This document shows, piece by piece, positions 6,657 to 9,776 of a DNA stretch of 9,776 nt. The translations under genes and the position numbers were made by a program. Below the pieces are notes generated by a model. That model worked only from the letters and a program-made list of their open reading frames with translations. It was not told where the DNA came from and made no database searches. Each line of letters opens with the position of its first letter. The first letter of the stretch is position 1. Origin of the DNA: Gp6-AA40 sp050742535 (GTDB taxonomy: Bacteria; Acidobacteriota; Vicinamibacteria; Vicinamibacterales; UBA2999); assembly GCA_050742535.1 (NCBI GenBank), contig JBOGIQ010000223.1, positions 1 through 9,776 on the forward strand, in the 5' to 3' direction.

Positions 6657-8157
6657 TTACCCGCGCGTGGAGCGCCATCACTGTTGCTCGCGCTGACTCG
6701 AATGCGCCCTGCATGAACGAGCTCAGGTCGGTCATATAGTCGCCGGCGAAGTAGATACGGCCATCTGGCTGCTGCAGCGCGGCCAGCGACTTCAGCGCCG
6801 CCGGCGTTTCCTGGCGCCAGGAGCCGCGGCTCCATGGCACACGCGGCCACGACACGGAGAAGGCGGTCTCGAACTCCGTGGCGTACTGTGGATGGATGCG
6901 GGTGCCGTAGTCGAGCGCCAGACGCTGACGTTCGGCGGGCGGCCGCTCCCGCATCTGACGGTTGAAGTCGAGGAAGAATCCGACCAGCACGCCTTTCGCC
7001 GTGTGGAAGCCGTGCGACGGATACAGGATCTGCCCGATCTCCTGATCCGTCCACGTTCTGCCGCCGTAGATGTGGTCGTCTGTTTCCCAGAAGCGGCGCT
7101 TGAACTGCAGGCCGATTCTGCCGGCGCCGTCGTAGACCGAGGCGGTGATTGCTGACTGGACCGGCTGCGACAGATCCTTCTGCAGCCCGCTCAACACCGG
7201 CAGTGGAATCGTGCTGACCAGGTAGTCCGCCTCCACGCGCCTGGGCCGCCCATCGGCATCGGCATAGATCGCCCACACGCCGCGTTCGCCCTGCCTGATT
7301 TCGCGAACGGTCGCTCGATACGTGATCCGGCTTCCCACTCGGGCCGCCAGGGCGGCTGGAAGCCGATCCATCCCTCCGGCCACTTGCAACATCGGCGCTT
7401 GCGAGTCCCAGTCGATTCCCAGGTAGAAGTCAATGTTCGCGCCGAGCAGATCGCGCAGTGGCAGCGGCTCGGTGCGGGACGAATATCCCTGCCGACGCGG
7501 CGAGCCACGGTACGTCCGCTGCTGGTCGAGTGAACCCAGCCGGCGGAGATACGCAAGCAGTTTCTCGCGGTCGTCGTTGGTCAGCGGTTGATCCAGTTGC
7601 TGCTGCGACAGCGCCTTGCTCAGAAGCTCGGCGGTGTAGCCGTCGAAGTCCGCACGTGCCTCGCGCATGCGAATCCGGCGCCCGCTCAGGGTGGCCGATC
7701 GGGTCTGATACAGATACGCGCTGTCCGAGTCGGCGACGAAGACTTCGACCGGCACCTGCAGCTCCCGGCAGTACCCGAGCGTCGTCTGGTGATGGTGCGG
7801 GATGCGCATCGGTCCCGCGTTGAAGTAGAGGCCGTCGTCGAACGCCGCCGTCTGCGTCGAGCCTTCTTCCTCGCTTACCGTGCCGCGCCGGACGGTGAAG
7901 CAGCGGCCGCCAGGCCGCGCACGCCCCTCGAGCACCCGGCAGTCGTAGCCAACCTTGCCCAGCTCGTACGCGACGGTCAGCCCTGCGATGCCGGCGCCAA
8001 GGATGAGAACGCGAGTGCCCGACACGCGGCCCTGCAGTCCGAACGGCGCCTGGGTTGCCTGCGCGAGCAGGCCAAGCCCCGTCATGGCTTCGTAGACGAG
8101 CGAGGCGCCGCCGGCCGCGCCGAGGCGGGCTAAGAATTGCCTTCGCGTAACAGACAT
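6646..8157 (-). CDS. Tat-exported flavin monoamine oxidase family protein
   Basis: This 503-residue flavoprotein probably oxidises an amine or amino acid outside the cytoplasm. It starts with a twin-arginine signal, TRRQFLA at 4-10, followed by a hydrophobic stretch to about 35. The FAD-binding Rossmann motif is VLILGAGIAGLTVAYEL (50-66) with the acidic strand end at E77 and the GRARPGGR signature at 78-85. NAGPMRIPHHH (113-123) is typical of the L-amino-acid/monoamine oxidase group. The C-terminal RIYFAGDYMTDLSSFMQGAFESA (467-489) is the closing flavin-contact motif of the amino-oxidase family. The ATG at 8157 has GGAGG five bases upstream; the longer open frame to 8271 would run into the divergent gene and lose the N-terminal Tat motif. 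It is divergent from DUF3738 copy 2 with only 38 bp between starts. Substrate cannot be told from sequence. Confidence 0.92.
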   Translation of the reverse strand: MSVTRRQFLARLGAAGGASLVYEAMTGLGLLAQATQAPFGLQGRVSGTRVLILGAGIAGLTVAYELGKVGYDCRVLEGRARPGGRCFTVRRGTVSEEEGSTQTAAFDDGLYFNAGPMRIPHHHQTTLGYCRELQVPVEVFVADSDSAYLYQTRSATLSGRRIRMREARADFDGYTAELLSKALSQQQLDQPLTNDDREKLLAYLRRLGSLDQQRTYRGSPRRQGYSSRTEPLPLRDLLGANIDFYLGIDWDSQAPMLQVAGGMDRLPAALAARVGSRITYRATVREIRQGERGVWAIYADADGRPRRVEADYLVSTIPLPVLSGLQKDLSQPVQSAITASVYDGAGRIGLQFKRRFWETDDHIYGGRTWTDQEIGQILYPSHGFHTAKGVLVGFFLDFNRQMRERPPAERQRLALDYGTRIHPQYATEFETAFSVSWPRVPWSRGSWRQETPAALKSLAALQQPDGRIYFAGDYMTDLSSFMQGAFESARATVMALHARVSRP

Positions 8158-8162
8158 AAGGG

Positions 8163-8167
8163 CCTCC
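8163..8167 (-). promoter_or_regulatory. Strong ribosome binding site of the amine-oxidase gene
   Basis: GGAGG on the minus strand, five bases before the ATG at 8157, decides the start against the longer open frame. It lies within the 38-bp gap shared with the divergent DUF3738 gene. Confidence 0.75.
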
Positions 8168-8195
8168 GCAAGAAACAGTGGATGATAGACGCGAT

Positions 8196-9008
8196 ATGAA
8201 GACGGCAATCGGGGCCTTCGTCGTCCTCGCCGCGATGGCGGCGCCCCAGACCCCACAGTTTGACGTTGCATCCATCAAAAAAAATCCCTTGGGCGGCGCG
8301 CGCGTGAGCGTCGAGACGCCGCCCGGCCGCTTCCAGGCCACCAACACGCCGCTGCGGTTCCTAATCCGCTGGTCCTACCGGATCGCCGAGCCGCGAATCG
8401 TCGGCGGGCCGGGATGGATCGGCGTTGACCGGTTTGACGTCTCGGCAACGGCTTCGGTTGAGGGCTGGTCGGGCGAACGCACGCGCCAGATGGTTCGCGC
8501 GCTCCTCGCGGATCGGTTCGGGCTGGCCGCGCATATGGAAACGCGCGAGATGCCCCTCTTCGTGTTGACCATGGCGAAACCCGGCGCTTCCGGCCCGCGC
8601 CTGCAGCCGGCCGCGTTCGACTGCTCGGCGCCGGACACGCCGTCGCGCATGGTCGCCGGAAGGGTCCAGTGCGGGTTGCTCGTCAGCCAGAACGGCGGAA
8701 GCGCCAGCCTGCGCGGAGGCGGCACGACGATGGCTGATTTTGCGCGGACGCTGGGCGAGTACGTCGATCGGCCGCTCGTGGACCGCACCGGATTGACCGC
8801 GCGCTACGACCTCGAACTGCAGTTCACCGCCGATCGCAGTGCGCTCGTCGGGGCACGACCGCCTGGCGGACTGGACGCGACAAGCGACAGCGACATCCCG
8901 CCGCTCCCGACCGCACTGCGCGAGCAGCTCGGGTTGCGCCTGGACTCAGACCGGGGACCGGTGGAGGTGCTGGTCATCGACCGCGTCTCGCAGCCGAGGG
9001 AGAACTGA
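8196..9008 (+). CDS. DUF3738 (TIGR03435) family exported protein, copy 2
   Basis: This 270-residue paralog of the gene at 1648-2490 shares the same block order: a short signal peptide (MKTAIGAFVVLAAMAA, 1-16), FDVASIKKNP (22-31), VGGPGWIGVDRFDVSA (69-84), MVRALLADRFGLAAHMETREMPLFVL (99-124), VDRTGLTARYDLELQFTADR (195-214) and ALREQLGLRLDSDRGPVEVLVID (240-262). C143 and C159 parallel the cysteine pair of copy 1. The family is characteristic of Acidobacteriota and its function is unknown; export to the periplasm or surface is predicted. The ATG is chosen for the signal peptide; an in-frame GTG six codons earlier is possible and no clear Shine-Dalgarno is visible. An A8 run (8277-8284) crosses codons 28-30 just after the signal peptide. 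It is divergent from the amine oxidase, and its stop lies 3 bp before the heptamer array. Confidence 0.93.
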   Translation: MKTAIGAFVVLAAMAAPQTPQFDVASIKKNPLGGARVSVETPPGRFQATNTPLRFLIRWSYRIAEPRIVGGPGWIGVDRFDVSATASVEGWSGERTRQMVRALLADRFGLAAHMETREMPLFVLTMAKPGASGPRLQPAAFDCSAPDTPSRMVAGRVQCGLLVSQNGGSASLRGGGTTMADFARTLGEYVDRPLVDRTGLTARYDLELQFTADRSALVGARPPGGLDATSDSDIPPLPTALREQLGLRLDSDRGPVEVLVIDRVSQPREN

Positions 9009-9011
9009 GCA

Positions 9012-9064
9012 GGGATCAGGGGTCAGGGGTCAGGGGTCAGGGGTCAGGGGTCAGGGATCAGGGG
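9012..9064 (+). repeat. Left heptamer array (GGGATCA/GGGGTCA)
   Basis: There are seven full 7-bp units: one GGGATCA (9012-9018), five GGGGTCA (9019-9053), one GGGATCA (9054-9060), then a partial GGGG (9061-9064). The block of five identical variants suggests recent slippage expansion. G-runs of three or four separated by three or four bases meet the usual G-quadruplex pattern on the plus strand. Confidence 0.95.
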
Positions 9065-9103
9065 TAGTCGAGCCGGGTCAATGTTTCCCGCACTTCGACG
9101 TGG

Positions 9104-9144
9104 CGCGGCAGGCCGATGAGTAATCGGTTCCCTCGTGCCGCGAG
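9104..9144 (+). other. Nested and alternative hairpins in the IVP leader
   Basis: CGCGGCA (9104-9110) pairs with TGCCGCG (9136-9142), and inside it CCGAT (9113-9117) pairs with ATCGG (9123-9127). A competing hairpin, CTCG (9132-9135) with CGAG (9141-9144), uses bases of the outer stem. This lies 60-100 bases upstream of the IVP start. Pairing is seen by eye; folding and function are unproven. I find nothing else in the 139-bp leader. Confidence 0.4.
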
Positions 9145-9203
9145 AGATGACCTGTTTCCGGTTGGATTGTCGACGGTCATAGTTCTTGCTTTGCTGCTCA
9201 GCC

Positions 9204-9587
9204 ATGGCGATCCAGTCCTTTCGCGATCTGCAGGCTTGGCAGCTTGGAATGGAGTATGTACTGGCGATATACGCGGTCACCGAGGAGTTTCCGCGCGACG
9301 AGCGCTACGGACTGACGTCGCAGTTGCGGCGCGCGGCTGTCGCCATTCCCTCCGATATCAGCGAGGGACACGTGCAAGGGACGCGAACATACCTTCGATA
9401 CGTGGTCATTGCGATGGGCAGTGTGGCCGAGTGTGAAACGCAAATTGAAATCGCGCGAAGGCTGAACTATGCGAGGCCGAACGACTTCACGCACCTCGAT
9501 ACAATCGCAGGCGATCTACGGCGTGTGCTGTTCGGGCTACGCCGTTCGTTGCGAAGGAAGACAAGAGGAGTCCAACAAACGCCCTGA
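9204..9587 (+). CDS. Four-helix-bundle protein, S23/IVP (23S rRNA intervening sequence protein) family
   Basis: This 127-residue protein matches the S23/IVP four-helix-bundle family (TIGR02436-like). FRDLQAWQLGMEYVLAIYAVTEEFP (6-30) is helix 1, RYGLTSQLRRAAVAIPSDISEGH (34-56) is the family signature with its IPSxIxEG turn, YLRYVVIAMGSVAECETQIEIARRL (63-87) is helix 3, and DTIAGDLRRVLFGLRRSLRR (99-118) is helix 4. The basic tail could contact nucleic acid. Family members form pentameric bundles related to the Avd protein of diversity-generating retroelements; their role in isolation is unknown. The ATG gives the family's usual MAIQSFRDL start; six more residues upstream are possible. No strong Shine-Dalgarno is seen. 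The TGA stop is part of the first CCCTGAT heptamer of the right array, so gene and array are fused. Length is normal and the frame intact. Confidence 0.92.
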   Translation: MAIQSFRDLQAWQLGMEYVLAIYAVTEEFPRDERYGLTSQLRRAAVAIPSDISEGHVQGTRTYLRYVVIAMGSVAECETQIEIARRLNYARPNDFTHLDTIAGDLRRVLFGLRRSLRRKTRGVQQTP

Positions 9588-9641
9588 TCCCTGATCCCTG
9601 ATCCCTGATCCCTGATCCCTGATCCCTGATCCCTGATCCCT
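9582..9641 (-). repeat. Right heptamer array (CCCTGAT), inverse of the left array
   Basis: Eight perfect CCCTGAT units (9582-9637) are followed by a partial CCCT (9638-9641). Read on the minus strand this is the GGGATCA repeat of the left array. All units are the GATC-containing form, unlike the left array, where five of seven have lost GATC. The first unit supplies the IVP stop codon (9585-9587) and the last bases supply part of the minus-strand stop at 9640-9642. Confidence 0.95.
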
Positions 9642-9776
9642 ATTTCACGGCCACCACCTCCACATCCCCGTCCCGGCGCAGCACCGTGATTCCCACATCA
9701 TGCGCGTGGCGGGTGAGGAGCAGGTCGACGCTGGCGTCGACGACGCGCAGGTTGACGATGCGCAGCCACTCCAGTT
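9640..9776 (-). CDS. C-terminus of a glycogen-debranching/amylo-alpha-1,6-glucosidase-like enzyme (partial)
   Basis: The last 44 residues of a minus-strand gene enter from the right edge and end at TAG (complement of 9640-9642). The reading LEWLRIVNLRVVDASVDLLLTRHAHDVGITVLRRDGDVEVVAVK resembles the C-terminal end of bacterial glycogen-debranching N-terminal-domain proteins annotated as amylo-alpha-1,6-glucosidases, where a DxSVDLLxxRHxxDVGVxVLRRxGDVEV pattern is common. Such enzymes act on alpha-1,6 branches of glycogen or related glucans. Only the tail is visible, so neither the catalytic residues nor the full architecture can be checked. Its stop codon directly touches the right heptamer array, and the C-terminus looks complete despite the adjacent element. 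Confidence 0.7.
   Translation of the reverse strand, partial: LEWLRIVNLRVVDASVDLLLTRHAHDVGITVLRRDGDVEVVAVK

Larger units (their letters stand above)
9012..9641. mobile_element. Candidate S23/IVP element bracketed by inverted heptamer arrays
   Basis: This 630-bp unit comprises a left array of GGGATCA/GGGGTCA heptamers, a ~139-bp leader, the four-helix-bundle gene, and a right array of CCCTGAT heptamers, which is the same repeat inverted. It sits between the stop codons of two unrelated convergent genes, leaving both intact. S23/IVP proteins are known from 23S rRNA intervening sequences, which are also ORFs enclosed by inverted repeats. No transposase, recombinase or target duplication is visible, so mobility is an inference from architecture. 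Confidence 0.5.

Noticed and set aside
9204..9587. Avd accessory protein of a diversity-generating retroelement
   Set aside because: The fold is related, but no reverse transcriptase and no template/variable repeat pair is visible in the window, and the sequence signature is that of S23/IVP.
9012..9641. CRISPR array or minisatellite locus with spacers
   Set aside because: The 7-bp units are directly adjacent with no spacers and no cas genes are nearby.

Overview
The window is GC-rich, densely coded bacterial chromosome. It most likely comes from an acidobacterium of the Vicinamibacter/Solibacter kind. The main taxonomic clue is two separate genes of the DUF3738/TIGR03435 family, which is strongly expanded in Acidobacteriota. 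Tat-exported enzymes and a four-helix-bundle 'S23/IVP' gene fit that picture. The assignment is inferred from gene content; there is no rRNA or other phylogenetic marker here.

Left block (1-3902, all minus strand). A 15-bp tandem repeat with a palindromic core (1-60, possibly continuing off the edge) abuts the stop codon of a FAD oxidoreductase with a C-terminal Rieske domain (58-1593). Upstream of it lie a DUF3738 protein (1648-2490) and a Tat-exported PhoX/DUF839 phosphatase-like protein (2526-3902). Gaps are 54 and 35 bp, so these may form one transcript in the order phoX-like, DUF3738, FAD/Rieske. A 455-bp divergent intergenic region (3903-4357) follows and contains a strong 14-bp-arm palindrome.

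Middle block (4358-6641, plus strand). Three genes are linked by ATGA stop/start overlaps: an exported, membrane-anchored protein with PKD-like repeats, an unrecognised 183-residue cytosolic protein, and a PhnB-like VOC protein. The overlaps suggest translational coupling. The role of the first two is unknown, and they may act as a pair across the membrane.

Right block (6646-9776). A Tat-exported flavin amine-oxidase-like protein (minus) ends 4 bp from the VOC stop, with a small hairpin across both stop codons. Its start is only 38 bp from the divergent start of a second DUF3738 protein (8196-9008). Next comes the most unusual object in the window, a 630-bp unit (9012-9641). It holds a four-helix-bundle S23/IVP gene bracketed by two arrays of the same 7-bp repeat in opposite orientation, GGGATCA-type on the left and CCCTGAT on the right. 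It lies exactly between the stop codons of two convergent host genes. The right-hand neighbour is the 3' end of what looks like a glycogen-debranching/amylo-alpha-1,6-glucosidase gene (minus, cut by the window edge). The architecture recalls the 23S rRNA intervening sequences in which this protein family was first found, but here it sits between protein-coding genes. It is the best candidate for an undescribed mobile or selfish element.
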